A stretch of DNA of 52,960 nt from the NCBI GenBank assembly GCA_035593725.1, contig DAOSZN010000014.1:1-52960 (forward strand), in the 5' to 3' direction. The stretch comes from UBA4971 sp029551185 (GTDB lineage Bacteria; Bacillota; SHA-98; UBA4971). The notes beneath the pieces were generated by a model. It worked only from the letters and a program-made list of their open reading frames with translations, made no database searches and was not told the origin of the DNA. This document shows positions 1 through 8,719 of the stretch, in pieces. Numbering within the stretch: position 1 is the stretch's first letter; each line of letters begins with the position of its first letter. A program made the translations under genes and the position numbers.

Positions 1-71
1 AACAGCTACTTTTCGAGGGTAGATGAAATAGTACCCACCAGAACTTGACTCAGACCCGGTTTGGAAAGAGT

Positions 72-100
72 TTGACGCGGAAAACGCTTGGGAGTAGTAT
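72..100 (+). promoter_or_regulatory. Predicted sigma-A promoter of fetAB
   Basis: A TTGACG hexamer at 72-77 and TAGTAT at 95-100 are separated by exactly 17 bases. The start codon of the first gene lies 56 bases downstream. The first 45 bases of the window could encode the tail of an upstream protein that ends at a TGA near 46-48, but this is too short to call. Confidence 0.55.
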
Positions 101-155
101 TAAGGTATTAGACTTGGTCTTAGCGAGGGCTGCGAAGGCTTGGAGGTGATAATGC

Positions 156-893
156 TTGTCCAAGATTGAGTTCTCAAACGTCACGAAAACCCGATCAATT
201 GACGGAAAAACGTATAACGTTCTGGATGACGTATCGGTTGCTATAGAAGAAGGTACTATACTTGCGATCGGAGGTCCGTCCGGCGCCGGCAAGTCTACCA
301 TGTTAAGGCTGGTCAATAGGCTGGAAAGCGTAACTTCCGGCAGTGTACTCTTAGACGGAGTGGATGTTTCCACGATAGACCCGATTGAGCTAAGACGTAA
401 GGTTGGGATGGTGTTTCAGCTCCCAAGCCTGTTTCCTCTGACTGTTCAAGAGAATCTCATGTATGGACCCAGACTCCGAGGGCTAGAGCCGTCTTCGCTC
501 GAAGCTAAGGTAAGAGAGATGCTGGACATGGTGGATTTGCCTGACATCAGCCCAGAGCGACCGGCAGGCGAACTCTCCGTCGGTCAACAGCAGAGGGTAG
601 CGATTGCGCGGACTCTCATGAATGAGCCTGAGGTTCTTCTTATGGATGAGCCTACATCTGCGTTGGATCCTACTACTTCCAAATCCATTTTGAAGCTTGT
701 CTGCGATATAAAGTCAAAGTACGGAATAACAGTGCTTTTTGTAAGTCACAGTCTTGAGCATTCCAGGCTTGTGGGCGACAGGTTTCTTCTTATTGTAGAC
801 GGCAGAGTCATAGAGGAAAGCGACATAGAGGCGTTCTTTCAAGGGCCTTCGACTGAACTCGGCCGCAAGTTTCTCGCCGGGGAGTTGAAATAG
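156..893 (+). CDS. fetA: ABC transporter ATPase, FetA-like (iron export)
   Basis: ATP-binding subunit of a two-component ABC transporter. The 245-residue protein carries a Walker A motif (GPSGAGKST, residues 40-48), a variant signature motif (LSVGQQQR, about 140) and Walker B/D-loop (LLMDEPTSALD, about 160). The start is TTG at 156: GGAGGTG at 142-148 is well spaced from it, while the ATG at 152 is closed by a stop after five codons. The stop is followed immediately by the permease start at 894, so the two are translated together. The pairing with a UPF0014-family permease identifies FetAB (YbbL/YbbM), which in E. coli exports iron and protects against peroxide. Function here is inferred from the pair; other substrates are possible. 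Confidence 0.85.
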   Translation: MSKIEFSNVTKTRSIDGKTYNVLDDVSVAIEEGTILAIGGPSGAGKSTMLRLVNRLESVTSGSVLLDGVDVSTIDPIELRRKVGMVFQLPSLFPLTVQENLMYGPRLRGLEPSSLEAKVREMLDMVDLPDISPERPAGELSVGQQQRVAIARTLMNEPEVLLMDEPTSALDPTTSKSILKLVCDIKSKYGITVLFVSHSLEHSRLVGDRFLLIVDGRVIEESDIEAFFQGPSTELGRKFLAGELK

Positions 894-1688
894 ATGGAGT
901 ATATAAGCTTGTCATATGCATCTCTTGGGATAGCAGTGCTGTTTATCATATCTGCTATGGCAGTCTCCTTCAGATATCGCTTAGGGCTCGAGAGGGATCT
1001 TGCAGTAGGGGCCGTAAGAGCGTTTGTGCAGTTAACGGCTATCGGGTATGTGCTTCAGTTCTTGTTTGTTTCTGAGAAGTGGTATTATGTAATGATAATG
1101 CTTGTTATCATGCTTGCTGCGGCGATCAAGAATGCTGTAGCCAGGCAGTCGATACAGCTTAAGGGCATGTTTAGTACGCTGGGGATATCCATTTTTGTAG
1201 GTTCAGCCCTCACGACTTCTGTTGTGATAGGCGTTATACTTCGTGTTAAGCCTTGGTACTCTCCTCGGTACCTCATCCCTCTTGCAGGCTCGATCCTGGG
1301 CAATAGCATGACAGGCGCTGCCCTTGCCCTCAACCGGCTGAGATCCGATATCACTCATAGAAAGCCGGAAGTTGAAGCTGCGCTTGCGCTCGGGGCTACA
1401 TCCAGGCAGGCGATACTGCCTATGGTTAGGGATGCACTGAGGGCTGCAATGCTTCCGTCAATCTCCTCACTCATGGTTGTGGGTATCGTTCATCTGCCCG
1501 GGATGATGGCAGGCCAGATCATTGCCGGGGCATATCCTGTGGATGCAGTGAGATATCAGCTGATGGTCGTGTATATGATTGCAGCTGCAGTCGCCATAAC
1601 ATCCATGATGGTGGTATACCTTGCTACAAACCTTTTCTTCACACCGGATCATATGTTAAAGACTGAAGCCTTAGGTTCTGATTCATAG
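894..1688 (+). CDS. fetB: ABC transporter permease, FetB-like (UPF0014)
   Basis: Membrane partner of the preceding ATPase, 264 residues with about seven hydrophobic segments, which is the size and topology usual for UPF0014/YbbM proteins. The family signature region is visible as a GNSMTGAALALNR stretch followed by a long cytoplasmic loop with the ALALGATSRQA motif, likely the coupling segment that contacts the ATPase. It starts directly after the fetA stop with no spacer, which argues for translational coupling. Known members export iron in E. coli; iron or another metal is inferred here. No binding protein gene is present, consistent with an exporter. Confidence 0.85.
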   Translation: MEYISLSYASLGIAVLFIISAMAVSFRYRLGLERDLAVGAVRAFVQLTAIGYVLQFLFVSEKWYYVMIMLVIMLAAAIKNAVARQSIQLKGMFSTLGISIFVGSALTTSVVIGVILRVKPWYSPRYLIPLAGSILGNSMTGAALALNRLRSDITHRKPEVEAALALGATSRQAILPMVRDALRAAMLPSISSLMVVGIVHLPGMMAGQIIAGAYPVDAVRYQLMVVYMIAAAVAITSMMVVYLATNLFFTPDHMLKTEALGSDS

Positions 1689-2141
1689 CAGATATCCACC
1701 TTTTTAGGGCAAATGGCTGGGCGAATGTGCGAGAAAACACGGCACATCACAAATGTTTCACTTGTTGTAATAAAAATCTATTAATGCACAGAAAAATCCA
1801 CCCTACGATAAAAATCTATTGACATACAGAAAGAAACATGCTATTGTACAATTGCTGACACATCCAATAGCAGAGCAGTTTGTATCGAGCCATAATTCTA
1901 TATGGTGAAACCGCACATTTTGGTAAGCTCTTGACATACGAGTAATGGAGACAGTCGAAACAATTATCGCAAAAGCATTGAAGAATATTAAAGCAAAATC
2001 GTGATTCTCATTCTTGATTGTTATGAGCAAATATCTGATTCAACAACATGTTGCAAGGATATGTCAAGGGCTTATCATTTACTTATATATAAATGCCGGG
2101 GAATCCGACAACTTGAAAAAGTCTACTGAGGGAGGTCAATC
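1689..2141 (+). promoter_or_regulatory. 453-nt intergenic leader with promoter
   Basis: No convincing gene is visible. A strong sigma-A-like promoter lies at 1819-1847 (TTGACA, 17-base spacer, TATTGT), which would give the operon at 2142 a leader of about 290 bases. The 12-mer TAAAAATCTATT occurs twice (1771-1782 and 1809-1820, 38 bases apart), the second copy touching the -35 box, so it may be part of an operator. A 19-codon reading frame at 1945-2004 lacks a good ribosome binding site. I recognise no riboswitch class here. Confidence 0.4.
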
Positions 2142-2843
2142 ATGAAAAGAGTCAAGATCGCCGCAGGGCTTGCCCATGTTGATTATGGGCATATTGCAGA
2201 TATTGTGAAAGAAGCCAGTGATGCAGGCGTAGATTACATACATTCTGATGCTGCGGATATGCATGATCTGAAGAATCTGCAACTGATGGGTGGACATCAG
2301 ATTATCGAAGGCATTCGTCCGTACACGGATAAGCCGATTGAATGCCATGCCTATTTTCAGTATGTAGATCGATTGTTCATAGAAAAGATTGCAGCAGCAG
2401 GGTGTAACATGCTTATCCTTCCTGCTGAGCATCACATAGGCGCGCCCCTCGCATATATAATGAAATACTGTTTGGAATTGGATATGAAGATTGGTTTAAC
2501 TATCGGTTGCTTTACACCGCTGTCCTTTGTTGAGGAATCAATCTACTATCTTAATAGATTGCATGTAGTAACTCACGGTGTTGGGAAGCATGACGATGAT
2601 TGGCTATGGAGAAAGAGCGCAATACCGTTGCTTAGAAACGCACGGAAGTTGATAAATGAGCGTAATCCTGAATGCGAGCTTTGTGTGGACGGTGGTGTCC
2701 GTCTTGATAATTTGGACGAACTAGTCAGGGAAGATATTGACGCTATTGTGGCATCCAGTGCAATCTTCAAACATCCGGACGGCATAACCGCCGGAGTAAA
2801 GGCTTTTCGTTCAGCAATAGACAAAGCCAGAGCAAAGATGTAG
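2142..2843 (+). CDS. Ribulose-phosphate 3-epimerase-like TIM-barrel protein
   Basis: A 233-residue (beta/alpha)8 protein of the ribulose-phosphate 3-epimerase superfamily. The metal and acid-base positions of that family appear to be present: His34-x-Asp36 at the end of strand 2, His69 after strand 3 and Asp183 in CVDGG. The strand-6 motif GLTIGCFTP resembles the family's GLALNPxTP. The rest diverges: the MDGxF signature is replaced by AADMHD, and the phosphate-loop glycine of GSAIF reads SSAIF. A true pentulose-5-phosphate substrate is therefore uncertain. A strong GAGGGAGGT site precedes the ATG. It is the first gene of the peptide-transport operon, 39 bases before the permease, so it may act on a product of the imported compound, but that is inference. 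Confidence 0.7.
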   Translation: MKRVKIAAGLAHVDYGHIADIVKEASDAGVDYIHSDAADMHDLKNLQLMGGHQIIEGIRPYTDKPIECHAYFQYVDRLFIEKIAAAGCNMLILPAEHHIGAPLAYIMKYCLELDMKIGLTIGCFTPLSFVEESIYYLNRLHVVTHGVGKHDDDWLWRKSAIPLLRNARKLINERNPECELCVDGGVRLDNLDELVREDIDAIVASSAIFKHPDGITAGVKAFRSAIDKARAKM

Positions 2844-2882
2844 TCTTTCTGTGCTTTCTTAGCGCTTAGGGGGGGCTGAGAA

Positions 2883-3803
2883 GTGAGAAGATATATTGTG
2901 AGGCGTTTTATCTATATGATAATAACGCTCTATTTAATAGCCACTGCGACATTCTTTCTTATGCATCTGGTCCCCGGGGATCCCTTTGCTTTGCCAAGGG
3001 AGACTCCTCCGGAAGTAAGGGCAAGACTAAACGAAAAGTATGGACTGGATCAACCTGTGCATAAGCAATACTTCATCTACATGAAGAATCTGCTCCACGG
3101 TGACTTTGGCATTTCCATGAAGTATAAGGGGCAATCCGTGCTAGGAAAGGTAGTAACAGGGGTGCCTAACTCAGCCATAGTCGGTTTCGGAGGAATTCTT
3201 GTAGGTTGTTTGATAGGCATCATATTTGGTATATATGCAGCCTTGAACAATGGAAAGACTTTTGACTACCTTATCATTATTTTAGCCATTGTCGGCGTGT
3301 CTGTGCCCAACTTTGTCTTTGCCTCCCTATTGCAGCGAGTATTTGGAGTGCAGCTCAGGATCTTGCCGATTACCGGGTGGGGAGGATTGAAGTATGCCAT
3401 ATTGCCTATTGCTGCAGCAAGTATGCAAAATATAGCATATTATGCTCGTATGCTAAGATCCAGTATGTTGGATGTTCTTAACCAAGACTATATCTACACC
3501 GCAAGGAGCAAGGGCTTAACAGAATCCGAAGTTATTAGAAAACACGCTTTCAGAAACTCAATTCTGCCTTTGGTAACATCGCTGGGCCCGATGTGCGCCG
3601 GGGCATTAACAGGGAACTTTGTCATTGAACGTATATTTAACATACCCGGTATTGGCACCGCTCTTGTTGTAGCGATACAAAATACGGATTACACAATGAT
3701 TATGGGGCTGACAGTCATTTTCTCATTCATTACAGTATTCATGTATTTTGTCGTGGATATTCTTTACGGATTCGTTGATCCACGTATCAGAGTGGCCGAA
3801 TAA
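2883..3803 (+). CDS. dppB: Peptide ABC transporter permease, DppB/OppB type
   Basis: First inner-membrane permease of a peptide/nickel-class importer (306 residues, six predicted membrane helices). The N-terminus (RRYIVRRFIYMIITLY) and the following VPGDPF motif are hallmarks of DppB/OppB proteins. The EAA loop that contacts the ATPase is visible around residues 200-225 (YTARSKGLTESEVIRKHAFR). The start is GTG at 2883 behind a G-rich site. It is followed after 12 bases by the second permease. DppB, OppB and AppB cannot be separated by eye, so the symbol marks the family rather than a proven dipeptide substrate. Confidence 0.88.
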   Translation: MRRYIVRRFIYMIITLYLIATATFFLMHLVPGDPFALPRETPPEVRARLNEKYGLDQPVHKQYFIYMKNLLHGDFGISMKYKGQSVLGKVVTGVPNSAIVGFGGILVGCLIGIIFGIYAALNNGKTFDYLIIILAIVGVSVPNFVFASLLQRVFGVQLRILPITGWGGLKYAILPIAAASMQNIAYYARMLRSSMLDVLNQDYIYTARSKGLTESEVIRKHAFRNSILPLVTSLGPMCAGALTGNFVIERIFNIPGIGTALVVAIQNTDYTMIMGLTVIFSFITVFMYFVVDILYGFVDPRIRVAE

Positions 3804-3815
3804 GGGGATAAGGTA

Positions 3816-4739
3816 ATGGAGTACACCGCTATTGACAGAAGCCTGTTTGACAGGGAAGTAAGCAAACCGGGAGAAGCAGAGAAAATAACACGACCTTCCT
3901 TAAGTTATTGGAAGGATGCTTACCGCAGGTTTAAAGAAAACTATGTGGCAAGAATCGCGTCTATACTTATGATTGTAATCATAATGATGTCAATATTTGC
4001 CCCTATGATCAGTCCATATGAATACGACGAGCAGAATTACTTAGCCATCAATGAACGTCCGTCGAAAGAGCATTGGTTCGGTACGGATGAATTGGGAAGA
4101 GACATTTTTACACGTTGCTGGGTAGGCGCACGTGTTAGTTTGTTTATTGCCTTTGTTGTCGCAATTGTAAACAGTACATTAGGAATAATATATGGCGGTA
4201 TAGCAGGTTATACCGGTGGAATGACAGACATAATCATGATGCGCATATGCGAATTCATAGCTGCTATCCCACAAATGCTTTGGGTGATATTACTTATTTT
4301 GATATTAAGGCCGGGGATAATGCCTGTTATTATTGCAATCTCAGCCACAGGGTGGATCTCAATGGCAAGGTTATTCAGAGGCCAGGTATTTCAAATAAAA
4401 GAAACGGAATTCGTAATGGCCAGTAGAATAATGGGTGCGAATAACCTGTGGATAATCTTTAAACACTTGGTGCCAAACGCAATAAGCCCGATTATCACAA
4501 ACATGGCGTTTGTCATACCTAATGCGATTTTTACTGAAGCATTCTTGAGCTACATTGGCTTGGGGTTACCCCTGCCCATGGCCAGTTGGGGCGTACTGGC
4601 GTCTGACGGTGCAAGCAAGATACTGGTATATCCATATCAGCTTTTCTTTCCGGCTTTGCTCATCTGCCTGACAATGCTTAGTTTTAATATCATAGGCGAT
4701 GGACTCAGAGATGCTTTGGATCCAAGGCTGAGAAAGTAG
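3816..4739 (+). CDS. dppC: Peptide ABC transporter permease, DppC/OppC type
   Basis: Second permease of the importer, 307 residues. It has the DppC/OppC layout: a cytoplasmic N-terminal extension of about 45 residues, a first membrane helix, the HWFGTDELGRDIFTR motif that is almost invariant in this family (about residues 86-100), then five helices with an EAA loop (ASRIMGANNLWIIFKHLVPN). It pairs with the upstream DppB-type protein to form the channel. The ATPase gene starts 12 bases after its stop. Confidence 0.88.
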   Translation: MEYTAIDRSLFDREVSKPGEAEKITRPSLSYWKDAYRRFKENYVARIASILMIVIIMMSIFAPMISPYEYDEQNYLAINERPSKEHWFGTDELGRDIFTRCWVGARVSLFIAFVVAIVNSTLGIIYGGIAGYTGGMTDIIMMRICEFIAAIPQMLWVILLILILRPGIMPVIIAISATGWISMARLFRGQVFQIKETEFVMASRIMGANNLWIIFKHLVPNAISPIITNMAFVIPNAIFTEAFLSYIGLGLPLPMASWGVLASDGASKILVYPYQLFFPALLICLTMLSFNIIGDGLRDALDPRLRK

Positions 4740-4751
4740 TAAATCGGAGAA

Positions 4752-5783
4752 ATGATTATGGAAAACATTTTGGAGGTTCAAAACTTAGCCTTTTCATTCA
4801 ACACTTATGCCGGGGAAGTGCAGGCTGTTCGGGGTGTCAGCTTTTCTCTGAAAGAAGGCGAAACCTTGGGTTTGGTAGGTGAATCAGGCTGCGGAAAGTC
4901 AGTGACCGCCAGATCCATTGTGCGCCTTAATCCCCCGTATCCCACCGGAGAAGTAAAGGGCGGCAGCATCCTTTTTAAGGGACGAGATGTTAATAAGGTT
5001 TCAACTAAGGAAATGGAAGAAATCCGTGCAAAGGACATAAGAATGATATTTCAGGATCCCATGACTTGCCTTAACCCGACGATGACAATTGGCAACCAGA
5101 TTTCTGAGGGAATTCTGAAGGCGTCAAAGAATATGTCCAAGAGAGACGCAAGAGAACGAGCAATAGAAATGTTGGATTTGGTGGGTATTCCAAGCCCAGA
5201 AGACAGATACAGGCAATATCCCCATGAGTTCTCCGGGGGGATGCGCCAGCGCGTGATGATTGCCCTTGCTATTGCGGTGACCCCTAAGCTTCTCATTGCA
5301 GATGAACCTACTACTGCGCTGGATGTGACGACTCAGGCTCAGATTCTCGCTCTTATCAAGAAAATGCAAATAGAATTTAAGACAGCCATTATCATGATTA
5401 CCCATGATTTAGGCGTTGTCGCAAGTAGCGCTGACAAAATCGCCATTATGTATGCAGGGAAGATAACAGAGGCAGGACCGGCAGATGAAATATTTGAGCG
5501 CCCTGCTCATCCATATACTTGGGGCCTGTTAAAGTCAATTCCTCGCCTGGATTCAGACGTAAAACAGAAGCTTACGCCTATACTGGGCACTCCGCCGGAT
5601 TTATTTAATCCTCCGGAAGGATGTCCCTTTGCGGCACGCTGCCCATATGCAATGAAGATTTGTAGAATGTATGAACCTGGGACAGTAACCATATCCCAGG
5701 AGCATACCGCTAATTGCTGGCTGTATCACGAGATGGCAGGTAATGTTTTGAACCCCATTACTGGCAAGATGGTGAAAGCATGA
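4752..5783 (+). CDS. dppD: Peptide ABC transporter ATPase, DppD/OppD type
   Basis: First ATPase of the importer, 343 residues. It has Walker A (GESGCGKS), Q-loop, signature (FSGGMRQRV), Walker B (LLIADEPTTALD) and switch His (ITHDLGVV). The C-terminal extension has the cysteine-rich oligopeptide-transport motif (GCPFAARCPYAMKIC, then a later NCW), which in several DppD/OppD proteins holds an iron-sulfur cluster or metal. Two in-frame ATGs, at 4752 and 4758, are possible; the CGGAGA site at 4745-4750 is spaced better for the second. Its stop overlaps the next start (ATGA at 5780-5783). Confidence 0.9.
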   Translation: MIMENILEVQNLAFSFNTYAGEVQAVRGVSFSLKEGETLGLVGESGCGKSVTARSIVRLNPPYPTGEVKGGSILFKGRDVNKVSTKEMEEIRAKDIRMIFQDPMTCLNPTMTIGNQISEGILKASKNMSKRDARERAIEMLDLVGIPSPEDRYRQYPHEFSGGMRQRVMIALAIAVTPKLLIADEPTTALDVTTQAQILALIKKMQIEFKTAIIMITHDLGVVASSADKIAIMYAGKITEAGPADEIFERPAHPYTWGLLKSIPRLDSDVKQKLTPILGTPPDLFNPPEGCPFAARCPYAMKICRMYEPGTVTISQEHTANCWLYHEMAGNVLNPITGKMVKA

Positions 5784-6739
5784 ATCAAGATATCATTCTG
5801 GAAATTCAGGATGTAAAGAAGCATTTCCCTGTTGGGAGAAATAAGATTGTCAAGGCGGTTGACGGGGTCAGTTTGAAGATAAAAAGGGGTGAAACCCTTG
5901 GTCTAGTAGGAGAATCGGGCTGCGGGAAAAGCACTTTGGGTAGAACAATCATAAAGATTTATGAACCAACCGGTGGAAGAATACTTTTCGAAGGAGAAAA
6001 TATTAGCAGTCCGAGGAAGCGCGGAGACCGAAGCCTGGTAGACAAGATGCAAATGATTTTTCAGGATCCCTTCGCCAGTCTCAATCCCCGCATGACAGTG
6101 GGAGATATTATTGCTGAGGGATGGGATATTCAGAGAAGATATAAGGGCAGAGAAAGAAAGGAGAGGATTGTAGGGTTTTTGGAATTAGTTGGGCTAAACG
6201 AGGAGCACGCCAATCGTTTTCCGCATGAGTTCTCAGGTGGTCAGAGACAAAGAATAGGTATTGCCAGAGCGCTGACTATGAATCCTTCGTTCATCATATG
6301 TGATGAGCCTATCAGCGCATTGGATGTGTCTATTCAGGCTCAGATAGTTAATTTGCTCATGGATTTGCAGAAGAGAATGAACTTAACTTACATGTTCATT
6401 TCGCATGATTTGTCTATGGTGCGCCACATATCTGATAACATTGCCGTGATGTATTTGGGGAAGATAATGGAATACGCAGGGAATCTTGACATTTACAGTA
6501 ATCCTTTGCATCCATACACTAAAGCGTTGTTTTCCGCTATTCCAGTTCCGAATCCCAGGATTGAAAGGAAAAGACAGAGGATCATGTTGGAAGGTGATGT
6601 GCCCAGCCCCATCAATACTCCTACAGGATGTAAGTTTTTCTCAAGGTGTTCTTCAGCTAAGGAAATATGTGAACTTGAACCACCGAAACTAACAGAGTGT
6701 GAACCCGGGCACTATGTGGCCTGTCATTTTGTGGATTAG
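5780..6739 (+). CDS. dppF: Peptide ABC transporter ATPase, DppF/OppF type
   Basis: Second ATPase of the importer, 319 residues. Motifs visible: Walker A GESGCGKST, signature FSGGQRQRIGIARAL, Walker B ICDEPISALDVS and switch His ISHDLS. The C-terminal Cys-rich segment (GCKFFSRCSSAKEIC ... ACHF) is the usual oligo_HPY tail. The 4-nt overlap with dppD couples translation of the two ATPases, which work as a heterodimer. The binding-protein gene follows after 77 bases. Confidence 0.9.
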   Translation: MNQDIILEIQDVKKHFPVGRNKIVKAVDGVSLKIKRGETLGLVGESGCGKSTLGRTIIKIYEPTGGRILFEGENISSPRKRGDRSLVDKMQMIFQDPFASLNPRMTVGDIIAEGWDIQRRYKGRERKERIVGFLELVGLNEEHANRFPHEFSGGQRQRIGIARALTMNPSFIICDEPISALDVSIQAQIVNLLMDLQKRMNLTYMFISHDLSMVRHISDNIAVMYLGKIMEYAGNLDIYSNPLHPYTKALFSAIPVPNPRIERKRQRIMLEGDVPSPINTPTGCKFFSRCSSAKEICELEPPKLTECEPGHYVACHFVD

Positions 6740-6816
6740 GTGTCAAGTTGCATGATCTTAGTTGGAAGAGATTCAGCTGTAAATCAGCAGAAAAATAGTA
6801 ACAAGGAGGAGAAGAA

Positions 6817-8463
6817 ATGAAGGAATGCTTTAAGCGAAAATGGTTTTTGAATGTCTTAGCAGTTCTTGTTGCAGGTGTGACCGTAATTGGGCTTGGCCTG
6901 ACTCCCGAAGTGTACGCAAAAAAGAATAACGTGGAACAAGTCCTAAGGATCAACATTCCACAGGAGCCCACAATTCTCGATCCTTTTCAGTTTAGAGATG
7001 ACCATGCTACGAGTATTATCTATGCTACACATGAGCCTCTTTTGAGAATTTCCGGTGACGGAAAGCAGTGGGAGCCTGGACTCGCCACGGGCTTTGATGT
7101 CAGCAAGGATGCAAAAGTATATACAGTTTACCTTCGCAAAGACGCTAAGTGGTCAGATGGTACTCCTATCACTGCTGAGGATATTGTCTACAGTTTCCAA
7201 AGGGCGGTTGACCCTGCTTTCGGAAGCGCAAAAGCATTTGACTACTTTGATATTAACAATGCTGAAGCCATTTTCAACGGCAAAAAGAAAGTGTCGGAAT
7301 TGGGCGTAAAAGCGCTTGATAAGTACACCGTAGAGTTTACTCTAAACAGACCTGTTGACTATTTTGTCGACTTGCTGAAGAGCCCCGGATTTGCTCCTAT
7401 TCAAAAGAAGGCCGGTGAGAAGTTCGGTGAGCTATATGGCACAGAACCCGAAAAGATGGTGTTTTCCGGACCGTTTAAGATGACTTCCTGGAAACACGAT
7501 GTATCCATTACCCTGGAGAAGAACCCTTCGTATTGGGATGCTGATAAGGTATCACTCGAAAAAATCGAAATCAGCTTAATTCTTGACAGTAATGCTGTTG
7601 TAGGTCTGTATCAAGTTGGTCAGCTGGATTTCATGGATGTCAGCACAGATTTCCTGCCTCAGTACAAGGGAACACCGGAATTCCATACAGTCCCTCTGGC
7701 TAGAGTCAGTTTCATAGAATTTAACCCAAATGTTGAATTCCTAAATAACATAAAAATACGTGAAGCCCTGTCTATTGCGTTCAACAGAAAGATATATGTA
7801 GACAAGATACTGGCCTCCGGTGACTTGCCTGCTTACGGACTAATACCTCCGGGAATCCGTGGGCTTGACGGCAAAGATTACCGTGAAACAGTTGGCGATC
7901 TTGTGACTGACATGGCCACTGACCCGAAGGCAGGCGAGAGAGCAAAGGTTTTGCTTGATGAAGGTCTGAAAGAGCTGGGAAAAACAAAGAAAGATATGGA
8001 AAATTACCTCGAAATCTTGTGCGTTGACAGCCCCGGAGCCAAAAAGCAGGCTCAAGCCATTCAGGCAATGTGGAAACAAGTCCTTGATTTGGAGTTGAGG
8101 GTTGTTCCGCTTCAGGTAAAAATGCTGCTTCCTATGCTTATGAACGGCACATATCACTGTGTTGTAGGCGGCGGAAGAACCGGTGTTACTAATGACCCTG
8201 CTTACTTCATAGACTTTATCTATTACGAGAACAAGTGGGATGATAAGTATTATACTGATCTCATTGAGAAGTCATTAGTCACCACAGGCAATGAGAGAAT
8301 AAAACTCCTAATGGAAGCTGAAAAGTATGTGCTTGACAAATTCGTGTTTATTCCTCAAAACTTCAGCGTAAGCAATTACGTAGTTCGTGATGGTGTGGAA
8401 GGCTTAAAACTGTATCCAATAGCTGTCAGGTTTGACTTTAAATACGTGACTATTACGAAATAG
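6817..8463 (+). CDS. Peptide-binding protein, SBP family 5
   Basis: Extracellular solute-binding component of the importer, 548 residues. It has a Sec signal peptide (positively charged KRK, hydrophobic core, likely cleavage after VYA near residue 34). No lipobox cysteine is visible, which is unusual for a Gram-positive binding protein that must stay at the surface. The mature protein follows the family 5 pattern, with LRINIPQEPTILDPF near the N-terminus and the DAKWSDGTPITAEDIVYSFQ region at about residues 108-128. An AAGGAGGAG site precedes the ATG. The gene ends the transport unit and is followed by a 15-bp hairpin. Ligand unknown; peptides are the family default. Confidence 0.88.
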   Translation: MKECFKRKWFLNVLAVLVAGVTVIGLGLTPEVYAKKNNVEQVLRINIPQEPTILDPFQFRDDHATSIIYATHEPLLRISGDGKQWEPGLATGFDVSKDAKVYTVYLRKDAKWSDGTPITAEDIVYSFQRAVDPAFGSAKAFDYFDINNAEAIFNGKKKVSELGVKALDKYTVEFTLNRPVDYFVDLLKSPGFAPIQKKAGEKFGELYGTEPEKMVFSGPFKMTSWKHDVSITLEKNPSYWDADKVSLEKIEISLILDSNAVVGLYQVGQLDFMDVSTDFLPQYKGTPEFHTVPLARVSFIEFNPNVEFLNNIKIREALSIAFNRKIYVDKILASGDLPAYGLIPPGIRGLDGKDYRETVGDLVTDMATDPKAGERAKVLLDEGLKELGKTKKDMENYLEILCVDSPGAKKQAQAIQAMWKQVLDLELRVVPLQVKMLLPMLMNGTYHCVVGGGRTGVTNDPAYFIDFIYYENKWDDKYYTDLIEKSLVTTGNERIKLLMEAEKYVLDKFVFIPQNFSVSNYVVRDGVEGLKLYPIAVRFDFKYVTITK

Positions 8464-8521
8464 CAAACTGTAAACTTGAGAACACAGCTAATACGCGTTC
8501 CATAGAAGCATAGTCCTAAAA

Positions 8522-8556
8522 GCAGGTAGTTAAGGGTTTTCCCCTTAACTACCTGC
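8522..8556 (+). terminator. 15-bp perfect hairpin after the binding-protein gene
   Basis: GCAGGTAGTTAAGGG (8522-8536) pairs perfectly with 8542-8556 around a 5-base loop. No U-tract follows, so it may act as an mRNA 3'-end stabiliser or attenuator between the transporter and the peptidase gene rather than as a classical terminator. Confidence 0.5.
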
Positions 8557-8719
8557 GCAATGTCTTTGGGTCCGGTGTAGGACGACTCGCCTTTCACTTG
8601 TGCTTGCGACCTTTTCTATCAGTTGGGTTGTCGCCTTCCTCATTGCTTTCATATACTGCTAGGATATTCAGAAGACATTGCCTCACATTGCCTTATATAG
8701 GGTAAGGAAGTGACAATAA

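Noticed and set aside
50..373. 107-codon minus-strand frame over the start of fetA
   Set aside because: It overlaps the Walker A coding part of a clear gene and shows no motif or ribosome binding site.
1945..2004. 19-codon plus-strand frame as possible leader peptide
   Set aside because: No ribosome binding site and no run of one amino acid typical of attenuation peptides.
1803..2030. 75-codon minus-strand frame in the 1689-2141 gap
   Set aside because: Low-complexity hydrophobic translation, no plausible start context, and it covers the predicted promoter of the plus-strand operon.
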